Source: Clostridiaceae bacterium BRH_c20a (GTDB taxonomy: Bacteria > Bacillota > Peptococcia > Peptococcales > BICA1-8). From it: DNA of 64,000 nucleotides. The stretch covers positions 1 to 64,000 of the forward strand of contig LADT01000054.1 of assembly GCA_000961765.1 (NCBI GenBank), written 5' to 3'. The translations under genes were made by a program, and so were the position numbers. Positions 34,140-44,559 of the stretch are shown here, piece by piece; the first letter of the stretch is position 1; each line of letters opens with the position of its first letter. Under the pieces are notes generated by a model that was not told where the DNA came from, did not search any database, and was given only the letters and a program-made list of their open reading frames with translations.

Positions 34140-36224
34140 GTGTCAGTCCAATATACAAATGAACCAATGCTTGACATGTTAATATTCGAAACAACACAAC
34201 TTATTGAACAGCTTGAGCAGTCCATATTAAACAGTGAAAAATCAAGCTGCTATACAGAAGATGCTATTAACGAAATATTTCGTATAATGCATACCATTAA
34301 AGGGTCATCGGCAATGATGATGTTCAATAATATTTCAACTCTTGCTCACTCAATGGAAGATCTATTTTACTTCCTTCGTGAAGAAAAACCAAGTAATGTT
34401 GATTGCTCAACTCTCTCTGATTTGCTTTTGGAAGGAGTTGACTTCATCAAGTTAGAAGTTGAGAAGCTCAAGAATGGGGATAATGCTGACGGAGATGCGG
34501 CTGCATTGATAGACCGGATAAATAAATTTTTGTCTGTTTTAAGGCAGGGCAACAATTCTACAGTTTCTACAAAGGAAATAAAAGTGGGACAAATTGATAC
34601 CAAGAAACAGCAGTATTACATAAGTCAGTCTAAGGTGGAGGCATCTACATACAATAATGCATATAAAGCGATAATATATTTTGAAGATGGCTGTGGGATG
34701 GAGAACATACGTGCTTACTCAGTTATTCATAACCTTAAAGACTTCACGGACCAAATATTTTATCTGCCGGATGACATCATAGACAATGATGAATGTATAG
34801 AAGCTATTAGAAATGGCGGTTTTAAAGTATATCTTAAAACAGACTGCTCTTATGAGGAAATGCACAAGATTTTCATGCAAACCATATTCCTCAAGAATTT
34901 GGAATTAATCCAACTTGAAAATGATGATGAGTTAAAGCAGTTTTTAGAGGAAAAAGAGTTTACAGACCAGGAATATTTCAATAAGGCACCTTGCCAGCAT
35001 GCAATATATAAAGAAGCTAAAGAGTATACAGATAAAGAACTTCATTCTCCTCCCACACAACAGAGCATGATAAGTGTTAGCGTATCCAAATTGGACAAGT
35101 TGATGGATTTAGTTGGAGAGATGGTCATCGCGGAGGCTATGGTTATACAAAATCCCGATTTAAAAGATTTGGAACTGGACAACTTCCAAAAAGCAGCAAG
35201 ACAGCTAAACAAAATTACCGACGAGATGCAGGATATGGTAATGTCTATCCGCATGGTTCCTCTTTCAGCCACCTTCCACAAAATGCATCGGGTAGTACGG
35301 GATATGTGTAAAAAGCTTGGCAAGGAGGTGGAACTTAAGATCTTTGGAGAGGAGACTGAGGTTGACAAGAATATTATCGAACATATCTCCGATCCGTTGA
35401 TGCATCTTGTACGGAATGCCATTGACCACGGAATTGAACCACATGAAGACAGGCTGGCAAAAGGCAAATCGCAAGCCGGAATTATTACTTTGGAAGCGAA
35501 AAATGCTGGAAGTGAGGTTCAGGTCATTGTTAAGGATGACGGCAAGGGTCTAAGCAAGGAAGGAATTTTAAAAAAGGCTAAAGAGAATGGAGTGCTATAT
35601 AAGTCACAAGAGGATATGACCGATAGGGAAATCTTTAACCTGATATTCCTTCCAGGCTTTTCAACTAAAGACAGTATTACTGAATTTTCCGGGCGTGGTG
35701 TAGGGATGGATGTAGTCACAAAGAACATTGAGACTATTGGAGGCTCAGTTTCAGTAGACAGCGTTCCTGAAAAAGGAACGATAATCATGTTAAAAATTCC
35801 CCTTACACTTGCAATAATAGACGGAATGAATATAAGGGTTGGAAAATCCCGCTATACTATACCAACCATCTCTATTAAAGAGTCTTTCAGGCCTAATGAA
35901 GGTGATATTATAACCGATCCCGACGGCAATGAAATGATTATGGTCAGGGGCCAGTGCTATCCAATACTGCGACTGCATGAGATATATAGAGTGAAGACAG
36001 GTATAACCAACTTTGTTGATGGAATAATTATTATGGTTGAGCAGGATGGTAAAAGTACTTGTATCTTTGCTGATGAACTTTTAGGTCAGCAGCAGGTAGT
36101 GGTAAAGTCATTGCCAGAGTATATCAAAAATTACAAAAAGATAGGAGGGCTTGCCGGCTGTACGCTTTTGGGAGATGGTAGTATCAGTCTAATCCTTGAC
36201 GTTGGAGGATTGATAAATATATAA
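34140..36224 (+). CDS. cheA: Chemotaxis histidine kinase CheA
   Basis: A 694-residue kinase. The P1/HPt domain occupies about 5-115, with phospho-acceptor His51 in IMHTIKGSSAMM. A long variable P2-like segment lies at about 170-300. The P3 dimerisation domain occupies about 305-370 (VSVSKLDKLMDLVGEMVIAE). The P4 ATPase domain occupies about 375-550 (HLVRNAIDHGIE, DDGKGL, GFSTKDSITEFSGRGVGMDVV), and the P5 CheW-like domain occupies about 555-690. It phosphorylates CheY and CheB in response to receptor state. The start is GTG 34140, with TAGGAGG eight bases before; the GTG at 34131 lies in that site. Length is normal. Confidence 0.93.
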   Translation: MSVQYTNEPMLDMLIFETTQLIEQLEQSILNSEKSSCYTEDAINEIFRIMHTIKGSSAMMMFNNISTLAHSMEDLFYFLREEKPSNVDCSTLSDLLLEGVDFIKLEVEKLKNGDNADGDAAALIDRINKFLSVLRQGNNSTVSTKEIKVGQIDTKKQQYYISQSKVEASTYNNAYKAIIYFEDGCGMENIRAYSVIHNLKDFTDQIFYLPDDIIDNDECIEAIRNGGFKVYLKTDCSYEEMHKIFMQTIFLKNLELIQLENDDELKQFLEEKEFTDQEYFNKAPCQHAIYKEAKEYTDKELHSPPTQQSMISVSVSKLDKLMDLVGEMVIAEAMVIQNPDLKDLELDNFQKAARQLNKITDEMQDMVMSIRMVPLSATFHKMHRVVRDMCKKLGKEVELKIFGEETEVDKNIIEHISDPLMHLVRNAIDHGIEPHEDRLAKGKSQAGIITLEAKNAGSEVQVIVKDDGKGLSKEGILKKAKENGVLYKSQEDMTDREIFNLIFLPGFSTKDSITEFSGRGVGMDVVTKNIETIGGSVSVDSVPEKGTIIMLKIPLTLAIIDGMNIRVGKSRYTIPTISIKESFRPNEGDIITDPDGNEMIMVRGQCYPILRLHEIYRVKTGITNFVDGIIIMVEQDGKSTCIFADELLGQQQVVVKSLPEYIKNYKKIGGLAGCTLLGDGSISLILDVGGLINI

Positions 36225-36249
36225 AGAACAAAGGAAAGGGGATGAAAAT

Positions 36250-36744
36250 ATGGCAGATTTAGTTGAGGATATTATGGAAATGGAAGAGGACACTCAAAAA
36301 GGCAGGTTTTTGACCTTTTCACTGGGGAAGGAAAGCTACGGCATAGAAATCAAATACGTCACTGAAATTATAGGAATCCAGGCTATCACAGAGATACCGG
36401 AACTTCCTGAGTATGTGAAGGGTATTATCAACCTAAGGGGTAAGATAATCCCTGTAATGGATGTCAGGCTTCGTTTCAAAAAGGAACCAAGAGAGTATAA
36501 CGATAGGACTTGTGTTGTTGTAATTGACATCAAGGATATATCTATAGGACTTATTGTTGACACTGTCTCGGAGGTGCTTACTATTCCGGAAAATAGTATT
36601 GTCGAACCGCCAAAAATGAATAAAGGCTTCAATAACAGGTATATTAAGAATATTGGTAAAGTTGGAAATGATGTAAAATTACTGCTTGATTGCGAAAAGC
36701 TGCTTACAGAAAATGAACTGGAAGATTTAAGTGAAGCAATGTAA
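36250..36744 (+). CDS. cheW: Chemotaxis adaptor CheW
   Basis: A 164-residue CheW domain with an acidic 18-residue N-terminal extension. Blocks: FLTFSLGKESYGIEIKYV, IPELPEYVKGIINLRGKIIPVMDVR, IGLIVDTVSEV. It couples CheA P5 to the receptor tips. It lies 25 bases after cheA and 41 bases before the MCP gene. A second cheW is at 58466 and a fragment of a third at 52552; this copy is the more diverged of the three. Confidence 0.92.
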   Translation: MADLVEDIMEMEEDTQKGRFLTFSLGKESYGIEIKYVTEIIGIQAITEIPELPEYVKGIINLRGKIIPVMDVRLRFKKEPREYNDRTCVVVIDIKDISIGLIVDTVSEVLTIPENSIVEPPKMNKGFNNRYIKNIGKVGNDVKLLLDCEKLLTENELEDLSEAM

Positions 36745-36785
36745 AATATTGAAAAAAAATTTAATTTGTAAAGGGGAGTTAATGG

Positions 36786-38627
36786 ATGCAATGGTTTTAT
36801 AATATGAAAATTGCCTCAAAATTGATTACAGGTTTTATTCTTGTAGCTATTATTGCAGGAATAGTAGGAGTAATAGGTGTTATTAACATTAAAACGATGG
36901 ATGCTCTAAATACTGACATGTATCAGCGGCATACCGCAACATTGCCTGATTTAGCAAATGCAGCCCGGACTTACCAGAGGGAACGTGTTGAGTTAAGAAA
37001 TATATATTTACAAACTGATGCCAGTAAAAGACAGGAAATTTTAAATAAATTTAAAGATTTTGATAAAAATATAAGTCAGAGCTTAGCAAATTTCGATGCC
37101 GGAATAAAAGATTCAAGTGTTCGTGAAAGTTTCGATGCATTATCTAAAGCCATAAATGATTTTTACCAATTCCGGGACGATGTGGTAAGTCTTGTTCAAG
37201 CAAATCAAATGGATGAGGCATATAATCTCCTAACTGGAAGCCAGGCTAGCCAAATAGCAGAAGTAGTCCAGTCAAGGACAGATGAGCTTTTTAAATTAAA
37301 AATAGACCTGGCAAAAGAAAGTTCGGATGCAAACACAGCCGCCGCTAATACCGCTACAGTAACAATGATTGCGGTAATAATAGCAGGTGTGATAATTGCA
37401 ATAATACTTGGTATCTTCATATCTCGTACTATAAGCAAGCCGGTAAATAAAATGGTTGAAGTCGCTGACAAACTCGCGGTAGGGGATGTAAATGTAAATG
37501 TTAAAGCAGACACCAAGGACGAAATCGGTAGTCTTGCCCAATCCTTTGGCAGGATGATTGAAAATATTCGCGGACAAGCTATGGCTACTGAAAGGATAGC
37601 TGCAGGAGACCTAACTGTGGAGGTTGCTGTTAAATCGAAAAACGACCTCCTGGGCAAAAAGCTATCCGAAATGGTAGAGAAAAACAATGAGGTATTAACT
37701 AATATTGCTTCTGCTTCAGAACAGGTGGCAGCAGGGTCAAAACAAGTATCAGATTCAAGTATAGCTCTTTCACAGGGGGCTACCGAGCAGGCAAGCTCAA
37801 TCGAGCAACTGACTGCATCCCTTGAAGAGATATCCTCACAGACAAAGCTCAATGCCGAGAATGCCAATCAGGCAAATGAACTGGCAGAAAATGCTAAGTC
37901 CAATGCTGTTCAGGGTAATACTCAGATGAAAGAAATGCTCCAGGCCATGGAAGAGATCAATGAGTCTTCTGCTAATATTTCCAAGATTATCAAGGTTATT
38001 GATGAAATTGCATTCCAGACTAATATCCTCGCCCTAAATGCCGCAGTTGAAGCCGCAAGAGCAGGACAACATGGGAAGGGTTTTGCAGTGGTAGCAGAGG
38101 AAGTAAGAAACCTTGCAGCACGTTCAGCAAAAGCAGCTGGTGAAACAACCGATATGATTGAAGGTTCGATCAAGAAGGTGGAAGGCGGCACAAAGATTGC
38201 AAAAGATACCGCTGAAGCCTTGAATAAAATAGTAGATGGTATTGAGAAAGTAGCAAACCTTGTAAATGATATCGCTGTTGCTTCTAATGAACAGGCTACA
38301 GGTATAGGACAGGTTAATCAGGGAGTTATGCAGGTATCCCAGGTTGTACAGACTAACTCAGCAACTTCCGAAGAAAGTGCTGCCGCAAGTGAAGAACTTT
38401 CAAGTCAGGCTGGACTCTTAAAAGAGATGGTTGGTAAGTTCAAGCTTAAGCAAAATGTTAAATCTTACAGCAAACTGGATGAACTTAGCCCGGAAGTATT
38501 AAAAATGCTTGAGGATATGTCAGAAAAAAAGAAAACAAATTCGGGGTCTAAGGAAGAGGCTTACTCCGAAGTAGCTGCTACGAAAACTAAGATTTCATTA
38601 AGCGATAAAGAATTTGGAAAGTATTAA
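36786..38627 (+). CDS. Methyl-accepting chemotaxis protein with four-helix-bundle sensor
   Basis: A 613-residue receptor. TM1 at about 12-34; an extracellular four-helix-bundle (4HB_MCP) domain at about 35-188 (RTYQRERVELRNIYL, FQ-type helices); TM2 at about 191-212; HAMP at about 213-265; a cytoplasmic signalling region to about 560. The hairpin tip IDEIAFQTNILALNAAVEAARAG and VAEEVRNLA are intact, so it should dock CheA/CheW. The tail SELDELSPEVLKMLEDMSEKKK is a charged extension after the coiled coil. It sits inside the che operon, which suggests it is the dedicated receptor. Ligand unknown. Confidence 0.92.
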   Translation: MQWFYNMKIASKLITGFILVAIIAGIVGVIGVINIKTMDALNTDMYQRHTATLPDLANAARTYQRERVELRNIYLQTDASKRQEILNKFKDFDKNISQSLANFDAGIKDSSVRESFDALSKAINDFYQFRDDVVSLVQANQMDEAYNLLTGSQASQIAEVVQSRTDELFKLKIDLAKESSDANTAAANTATVTMIAVIIAGVIIAIILGIFISRTISKPVNKMVEVADKLAVGDVNVNVKADTKDEIGSLAQSFGRMIENIRGQAMATERIAAGDLTVEVAVKSKNDLLGKKLSEMVEKNNEVLTNIASASEQVAAGSKQVSDSSIALSQGATEQASSIEQLTASLEEISSQTKLNAENANQANELAENAKSNAVQGNTQMKEMLQAMEEINESSANISKIIKVIDEIAFQTNILALNAAVEAARAGQHGKGFAVVAEEVRNLAARSAKAAGETTDMIEGSIKKVEGGTKIAKDTAEALNKIVDGIEKVANLVNDIAVASNEQATGIGQVNQGVMQVSQVVQTNSATSEESAAASEELSSQAGLLKEMVGKFKLKQNVKSYSKLDELSPEVLKMLEDMSEKKKTNSGSKEEAYSEVAATKTKISLSDKEFGKY

Positions 38628-38691
38628 AAAAGTAGTACAGGGCAGGGGGAGCCAACGGGCTCTCCTCCCCTTCTAAAGGGCAGGTGCAGTA

Positions 38692-39507
38692 GTGTTTACA
38701 ATTACAGACAAAGAATTCAAGCAATTGGCAGCCTATATAAAAGCAAATTACGGTATCCATTTGAAAGATGAAAAGCGTACTTTGGTAACAGGGAGACTTC
38801 ACAATGTGCTTATACAAAATAATTTCAGTAATTTCTCTGAGTATTATAAGCACATAATATCGGATAAAACTGGTGAGGCGGCAGCAATGCTGATAAATAA
38901 AATTACTACTAACCATACCTTTTTTATGAGAGAGGCCAACCATTTCTTCTATTTCAGGGATAAAGTACTTCCCTACCTTACAAGTATGGTAAAGGAAAAA
39001 GATTTAAGAATATGGAGTGCCGGCTGCTCCTCTGGGGAAGAACCTTATACCCTGGCTATGGTTATAGATGAATTCTTAGGAAATGAAAAAATGTGGTGGG
39101 ATGCAAAAGTTTTAGCAACGGACATATCAAGCAAGGTGCTTGAAGAAGCCCACAAAGGCATATACAGCAGTGAGGAGATAGCTACCATTCCTTCTCAATG
39201 GAAACTCAGTTATTTTAAGAAATATGACAGTGAAAATTATATCCTCGTTGATAAAATTAGGAATGAAGTGATATATAGAAAGTTTAATCTCATGGATGGA
39301 ACTTTTCCATTTAAAAGGAAGTTTCATGTGATATTCTGTAGAAATGTAATGATATACTTTGACGCTCAGACAAAATGTGAACTGGTTAATAAGTTTTATG
39401 AGTCGATGGAGTATGGAGGTTATTTGTTTATCGGGCATTCTGAATCTCTTAACCGTGAAGAAACAAAGTTTAAATATATTATGCCGGCATTATACAGAAA
39501 GGAATAA
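38692..39507 (+). CDS. cheR: Chemotaxis receptor methyltransferase CheR
   Basis: A 271-residue SAM-dependent methyltransferase that methylates glutamates of MCPs. The N-terminal all-helical part (ITDKEFKQLAAYIKANYGIHL) is followed by the SAM-binding motif IWSAGCSSGEEPYTLAM and the RNVMIYFD block with GGYLFIGHSE. Length is normal. The start is GTG 38692. A GC-rich hairpin, GGGGGAGCC-AAC-GGGCTCTCC, sits in the 64-base gap after the MCP gene at about 38645-38667 and may reduce downstream expression. Confidence 0.92.
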   Translation: MFTITDKEFKQLAAYIKANYGIHLKDEKRTLVTGRLHNVLIQNNFSNFSEYYKHIISDKTGEAAAMLINKITTNHTFFMREANHFFYFRDKVLPYLTSMVKEKDLRIWSAGCSSGEEPYTLAMVIDEFLGNEKMWWDAKVLATDISSKVLEEAHKGIYSSEEIATIPSQWKLSYFKKYDSENYILVDKIRNEVIYRKFNLMDGTFPFKRKFHVIFCRNVMIYFDAQTKCELVNKFYESMEYGGYLFIGHSESLNREETKFKYIMPALYRKE

Positions 39508-39519
39508 AGGGGTGACAAG

Positions 39520-40545
39520 GTGCAGCTTGGAAAAAGGATAAGAGTATTGGTAGTAGATGATAGTATAGTGTTCAGAGAAGTATTATCAAGAGGGATTTCC
39601 TCAGATCCGAATATAGAAGTTGTGGCTACAGCCAATGACCCCTTTGATGCTAGGGACAAGATAATTCAATACGAACCTGATGTCATGACTTGTGATGTAG
39701 AAATGCCTAGAATGAACGGAATCGAGTTTATCCAGCGGCTCATCCCCCAATATCCCCTGCCTGTCATTGTGGTAAGTACTGTAAGCAATGCAGTGTTTGA
39801 TGCCATGGATGCAGGAGCAGTTGATTTTGTAGGTAAGCCTGATGTAAGGTCTGTAAAAAGTGTCGAAAGTTTTATTAATGAAATGATTATAAAGGTGAAA
39901 ATTGCATCAAGAGCTAAGGTAATACCTGGGAGAGTACAGAATGACTACCATAGAATTGCAGGCAATTCTAATGTCGATACTGGCAGGATAATTGCAATTG
40001 GAGCTTCTACGGGAGGGACCGAGGCCATCTTTAATGTGCTTAAGTATTTGCCCAGGAATATACCAGGGATTGTGATAGTTCAGCATATACCTTCTGGTTT
40101 TTCACGTATGTTTGCCGAAAGGCTTAATGCCTCAACCTATCTGAATATTAAAGAAGCACAGACAGGTGATTATGTTGATAAGGGGCGGGTGTTGATAGCA
40201 CCTGGTGACCGGCATATGAGAATCAAAAAGGCTGGTGATAGTTATAGAGTCCAATGCTTTGAGGGCGATAAAGTAAACGGACACTGTCCATCTGTTGATA
40301 TCCTTTTTGAATCGGTTGCAAAGGAAGCAGGCAAAAATGCTATTGGCGTAATCCTCACCGGCATGGGTTATGACGGGGCAAAGGGCCTACTTTCTATGAG
40401 AAGGAAAGGTGCAAGAACCATAGGCCAGGATGAGAAGTCTTCAGTAGTTTATGGTATGCCAAAGGTAGCTTTTAATATTGGCGCAGTAGAAAGGCAGTCT
40501 TCCTTGGATAATATGGCCCAAATGATATATTCTATGCTAGGTTAG
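39520..40545 (+). CDS. cheB: Chemotaxis methylesterase/glutamine deamidase CheB
   Basis: A 341-residue protein: an N-terminal receiver (VLVVDDSIVFREVL, phospho-Asp59 in MTCDVEMPRMNG) and a C-terminal methylesterase with triad Ser in GASTGGTEAI, His in VIVQHIPSGFS and Asp in GMGYDGAKGL. It removes methyl groups from MCPs when phosphorylated by CheA. The start is GTG 39520 after AAAGGGG. It is 12 bases after cheR. Confidence 0.93.
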   Translation: MQLGKRIRVLVVDDSIVFREVLSRGISSDPNIEVVATANDPFDARDKIIQYEPDVMTCDVEMPRMNGIEFIQRLIPQYPLPVIVVSTVSNAVFDAMDAGAVDFVGKPDVRSVKSVESFINEMIIKVKIASRAKVIPGRVQNDYHRIAGNSNVDTGRIIAIGASTGGTEAIFNVLKYLPRNIPGIVIVQHIPSGFSRMFAERLNASTYLNIKEAQTGDYVDKGRVLIAPGDRHMRIKKAGDSYRVQCFEGDKVNGHCPSVDILFESVAKEAGKNAIGVILTGMGYDGAKGLLSMRRKGARTIGQDEKSSVVYGMPKVAFNIGAVERQSSLDNMAQMIYSMLG

Positions 40546-40554
40546 GGTGATAAA

Positions 40555-41022
40555 ATGGATAAGATAGTGGGAATTGGAGAATATGCAATTTCAAATCGCC
40601 GAGAGGACATTATTAAGACTTTTGCATTGGCCTCTTGTGTGGCAGTAACGGCTTACAGCCCATCAAAGGGTGTGGCTGGCATGGTTCATATTGCTCTTCC
40701 ATCACCTCCGCATAATGAAGATAGCAGCATATCTCCCGGATACTATGCAGTTACTGGAGTGCCTTTATTGATAAATAAAATGTGTACGGTGTATGGCTGT
40801 ACCACAGACGAATTGAAAATTGGTCTTTACGGTGGGGCAAACTCAATTAGGGAGGATATTTTCAAGATAGGCAAAAAAAATGTAGTTACAGTAAAAAATA
40901 TACTACAAAATATGAACCTGTTAATTGATATAGCCGAAATAGGTAACACCTTAAGCCGTACTTTGGCCATGGATGTATCAACGGGTAAGGTTAAAATAAC
41001 CCTTCTACCTATTACAATATAA
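40555..41022 (+). CDS. cheD: Chemoreceptor glutamine deamidase CheD
   Basis: A 155-residue CheD. The catalytic Cys is in LASCVAVTAYSP, the His in GMVHIALPSP, and the Thr lies in the same family pattern. CheD deamidates receptor glutamines and also modulates CheC-type phosphatases. The ribosome binding site is AGGGTGA. It lies nine bases after cheB. Length is normal. Confidence 0.9.
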   Translation: MDKIVGIGEYAISNRREDIIKTFALASCVAVTAYSPSKGVAGMVHIALPSPPHNEDSSISPGYYAVTGVPLLINKMCTVYGCTTDELKIGLYGGANSIREDIFKIGKKNVVTVKNILQNMNLLIDIAEIGNTLSRTLAMDVSTGKVKITLLPITI

Positions 41023-41040
41023 AAAGTAAAGGTGGTCAAA

Positions 41041-44000
41041 ATGCAAAAAAGAATATTGATGGGGGAAAACCTTGAGCTTGCAGCTGCAACCCTATCTTGT
41101 ATTGGAGATGGGGTTATTTCAACAGATCTTGAAGGCAGAATTATATATATGAACCAGATAGCGGAAGAAATTGTTGGTTGGGAAGCAAAAAAAGCTATAG
41201 GAGAACATTTTGATAAGGTTTTTACTACCTATAATGCGGATACAAAAAAGCCAACAATAAGTCCCATTGCCTATGTCCTTGAAAATGATACAGCAAAAGG
41301 CCTTGAGAATAACACCATTTTTATTTCCAAGGAAAATATCGAAAAGTATGTTTCAGCAACATGCTCTCCGGTTAAAGCTGCAGATGGTTCTATCATAGGT
41401 GTTGTAATAGTATTCAGAGATATTACAAGATTAAAACAGTTGGAAATGCAGCATAGAAATGAGGAAAAAAATTTAAAAACTGTATTTAACTTATCACCGG
41501 TTAACATAGTTACTATTAATGAGAATGGAATAATCAGCCATGCTAACAATACTGCCTTGCAATTAATTAATAAGAAAAAAGAAGAAGTGATTGGTAAAAG
41601 ATTTGGTGATAGCTTTAATTGTACCGGAAGCACTAAAGATGAACGGGGATGTGGCTTTGGTCCCAATTCCCCCAATTGTGAGTTGAGGAAGGCAATTGTT
41701 TTAGCAATTAAGGAGAAAGAAGCTACAGGCTCTATCGAACTACGTAAAGAACTAATTAAAGATGAAAGAGAGACTGAATTGTGGTTTAAGACAGACGTAA
41801 TACCCATTATGTTAGATGGAATGAGGAATGCGATTGTCACACTATCGGATATTACGGAAAACAAAAAAGAGGAAATTACGCTTATTAAGTCAAGGGACTA
41901 TAGTAACAATCTTCTCGACCAGATTCCTTCTTTGGTATGGAAGTCAGACGTAGGCCTAGGGTGTAATTATGTAAATAAGGTATGGAGAGAATTTACAGGT
42001 CTTACTCTCGAAGAAGCATCTGGCTTTGGCTGGACTGATGTAATTCATCCAAAAGACTTAGATACATATTTAACGGTGGCTATCGAAGCTAAACTTAACA
42101 ATAGTTCATATCAAAGTGAGATTCGTTACCGCCGATATGACGGTGAGTATCGGCTTTGTCTAGTTGTAGGAACTCCTTATAGTGATTTGGAAGGAGAGTT
42201 TGAAGGTTATATAGGTTTGATTTATGACATTACCGAACGCAAAGAGATTGAAGAGGCTTTAATTGAGAGTGAGGAAAAATTGAGAACCCTGTTTAACAAT
42301 ACTTCAGATGCAATCTTTCTTCATAAGTTCACAGGGGAAGAGGGGAAACCTAGTACTATTATTGAAGTTAATGATGTAGCTTGCAAAAGACTTGGCTATG
42401 CAAGAGAAGAATTAATAGGTATGTCACCAGTTGAGTTTAATAAGTCAGTTTCTTACAATAAGTTAATTGATTTACTTAATACGGCTGAAATCAATTCCCA
42501 TTATACCATTGAAAAGGAGCATGTCGCAAAGGATGGCAGAGCTATTCCGGTAGAAGTGAATATTCATTGCTTTGAAATAAAAGGTGAGAAGGTGTTCCTA
42601 TCTCTTGTCCGTGATATAACAGAGCGAAAAAAATCTGAAAAGAAAATACAAGAGAATCAGGCAAAATACCGATCCCTTTTTATGAATATGCATAGTGGTT
42701 ATGCCTATTACAAAGTTGTATTTAATGATAAGGAAAAGCCTGTAGATTTAAAAATTATTGAAGCAAATGAAGCCTTTGAAAAAATAGCTGGTATTAGTAA
42801 GAAATATCTTATAGGTAAGCATCTCACTGATCTCTTACCTATAAGCAAAGATATTTTTGCTGAAATATCCCAAAAGTATGTAAGCATACTAGCACGGGGG
42901 AAAAGTGTATATATCGAGGAAATTTACTTTAATTCCTCCGCCAAATGGTATTCACTTGCAATATATAGCCCTAAAAAAAATCATGTGGTGACTATAATTA
43001 CTGATATTACCCGTATTAAAGAGTCGGAAATTACTCAAAAAAAAGCAAAAGAAGCAGCAGAAGCTGCCAACAAGGCAAAAAGTGAGTTCTTAGCTAATAT
43101 GAGTCATGAAATTCGCACTCCTATAAATGGTGTTGTTGGAATGATAGATCTTACTTTGCTAACTGAATTAAATGATGATCAAAAAGATAACCTGATTACT
43201 GCAAAGACTTGTGCAGATTCGCTTTTAAATATAATTAACGATATATTGGATTTTTCCAAAATGGAAGCAGGCAAATTGTGCCTGGAAAATGTTAACTTTA
43301 ATATAAAGGAGTTTATAGAAGAGATAGTTAAGGCGCACTCACCCCTAGTAGTAGAAAAAGGGCTTGAGCTTAATTATACTTTTTCTTCTACGATACCACA
43401 GTTCCTTGTCGGTGATCCACACAGGCTACGTCAGGTGTTGAATAATCTAATAAGTAATGCAATGAAGTTTACTGAGAGTGGCGACATCACTTTGTCAGTT
43501 AAAAAAACAATTGAAAATGATAATGAGGTAGAATTAAAATTTACTGTAACGGATACAGGAATCGGGATTGCTTCCCAGGATCTTGTACGGATATTCGAGA
43601 GCTTTGTTCAGGTAGATGGATCCTTTACGAAAAAGGTAGGCGGTACAGGACTGGGACTTGTCATAGCAAAGCAGCTTGTTGAAATGATGGGTGGAAAGAT
43701 ATGGGTTGATAGTCAAATAGGCAAAGGTAGTACTTTTTACTTCCTGCTGAAATTCAAGATGGGTAGTCTAGAAGCAGAAGAGAAAGGGCAGGTGCCGCAA
43801 ATAACAAAGGCAGCAAAGCCTTTATATATCCTTTTAGTGGAAGATGATACTATTAACCAAAAGGTAACTATAAAAATGTTAAAAGAAAAAGGCCACATTG
43901 TTGATACTGCAAATAACGGCAAGGAGGCATTGCAGTTATTTAAACGGGGTAAATATGATGTAATTTTAATGGATATCCAAATGCCCGAAATGGATGGGAT

Positions 44001-44559
44001 TGAGGTATCAAAGAGGATAAGAGAAATGGAAGATCAATGTAAGCACACCCCAATCATAGCTACTACAGCTCATGCCCTGCAAGGTGATAAAGAGAAATTC
44101 CTGAATTTAGGTATGGATGGATATATTTCAAAGCCTATACGGATGAGTGAACTATTTTATACCCTTGATACAGTTATATCAACTCATGAGAATGGGGGGG
44201 GTTCTTTAACGGATAGAGTAGAGATTGGAGAAAATGGGGAGGTCACATTTATAGAAAAAGGCCATTACAAACCCGATGAGCATATTTATTTTGTGCTTTC
44301 TGAAGTTGCGGAATATATTAAAGAAATTGAATCAGCTATGGAAAACGGTAATCTTGTGGCCATGGGGAAGATAGCTCATGATATTAAATCTGTGTGCAAC
44401 GAGATTGATGCTGATGAATTAAAATATGCAGCATTTAAAATAGAACTTGCTGTAAGACGCGGTAACTGGGAAGATGTTTCTGAGTACGTAAGAAAGTTGA
44501 GTCATAAGTTTAAAGCATTTAAGGAGTCTATACTTTCACTAAAGGAGTGGAAAAGGTGA
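41041..44559 (+). CDS. Cytosolic PAS-rich hybrid histidine kinase with receiver and HPt
   Basis: A 1172-residue protein. Five PAS domains run from about 15 to 665 (DITRLKQLE, DITENKKEE, DITERKEIE, DITERKKSE, DITRIKESE mark their ends). HisKA carries His689 in NMSHEIRTPINGV. The HATPase domain has NLISNAMKFTE, DTGIGI and GTGLGLVIAK. A receiver at about 930-1045 has LVEDDTINQ and phospho-Asp in VILMDIQMPEMDG. A C-terminal HPt lies at about 1075-1165 (MGKIAHDIKSVCNEI). There is no membrane segment. A full internal phosphorelay inside a che operon suggests it feeds the receiver encoded next. Start: ATG 41041 after AAAGGTGG; the GTG at 41032 overlaps that site. Confidence 0.9.
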   Translation: MQKRILMGENLELAAATLSCIGDGVISTDLEGRIIYMNQIAEEIVGWEAKKAIGEHFDKVFTTYNADTKKPTISPIAYVLENDTAKGLENNTIFISKENIEKYVSATCSPVKAADGSIIGVVIVFRDITRLKQLEMQHRNEEKNLKTVFNLSPVNIVTINENGIISHANNTALQLINKKKEEVIGKRFGDSFNCTGSTKDERGCGFGPNSPNCELRKAIVLAIKEKEATGSIELRKELIKDERETELWFKTDVIPIMLDGMRNAIVTLSDITENKKEEITLIKSRDYSNNLLDQIPSLVWKSDVGLGCNYVNKVWREFTGLTLEEASGFGWTDVIHPKDLDTYLTVAIEAKLNNSSYQSEIRYRRYDGEYRLCLVVGTPYSDLEGEFEGYIGLIYDITERKEIEEALIESEEKLRTLFNNTSDAIFLHKFTGEEGKPSTIIEVNDVACKRLGYAREELIGMSPVEFNKSVSYNKLIDLLNTAEINSHYTIEKEHVAKDGRAIPVEVNIHCFEIKGEKVFLSLVRDITERKKSEKKIQENQAKYRSLFMNMHSGYAYYKVVFNDKEKPVDLKIIEANEAFEKIAGISKKYLIGKHLTDLLPISKDIFAEISQKYVSILARGKSVYIEEIYFNSSAKWYSLAIYSPKKNHVVTIITDITRIKESEITQKKAKEAAEAANKAKSEFLANMSHEIRTPINGVVGMIDLTLLTELNDDQKDNLITAKTCADSLLNIINDILDFSKMEAGKLCLENVNFNIKEFIEEIVKAHSPLVVEKGLELNYTFSSTIPQFLVGDPHRLRQVLNNLISNAMKFTESGDITLSVKKTIENDNEVELKFTVTDTGIGIASQDLVRIFESFVQVDGSFTKKVGGTGLGLVIAKQLVEMMGGKIWVDSQIGKGSTFYFLLKFKMGSLEAEEKGQVPQITKAAKPLYILLVEDDTINQKVTIKMLKEKGHIVDTANNGKEALQLFKRGKYDVILMDIQMPEMDGIEVSKRIREMEDQCKHTPIIATTAHALQGDKEKFLNLGMDGYISKPIRMSELFYTLDTVISTHENGGGSLTDRVEIGENGEVTFIEKGHYKPDEHIYFVLSEVAEYIKEIESAMENGNLVAMGKIAHDIKSVCNEIDADELKYAAFKIELAVRRGNWEDVSEYVRKLSHKFKAFKESILSLKEWKR

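Noticed and set aside
37205-37867. Long minus-strand ORF opposite the MCP gene
   Set aside because: It is an out-of-frame shadow of a coding region with strong MCP motifs; composition is Ser/Ile/Ala-rich with no ribosome binding site.
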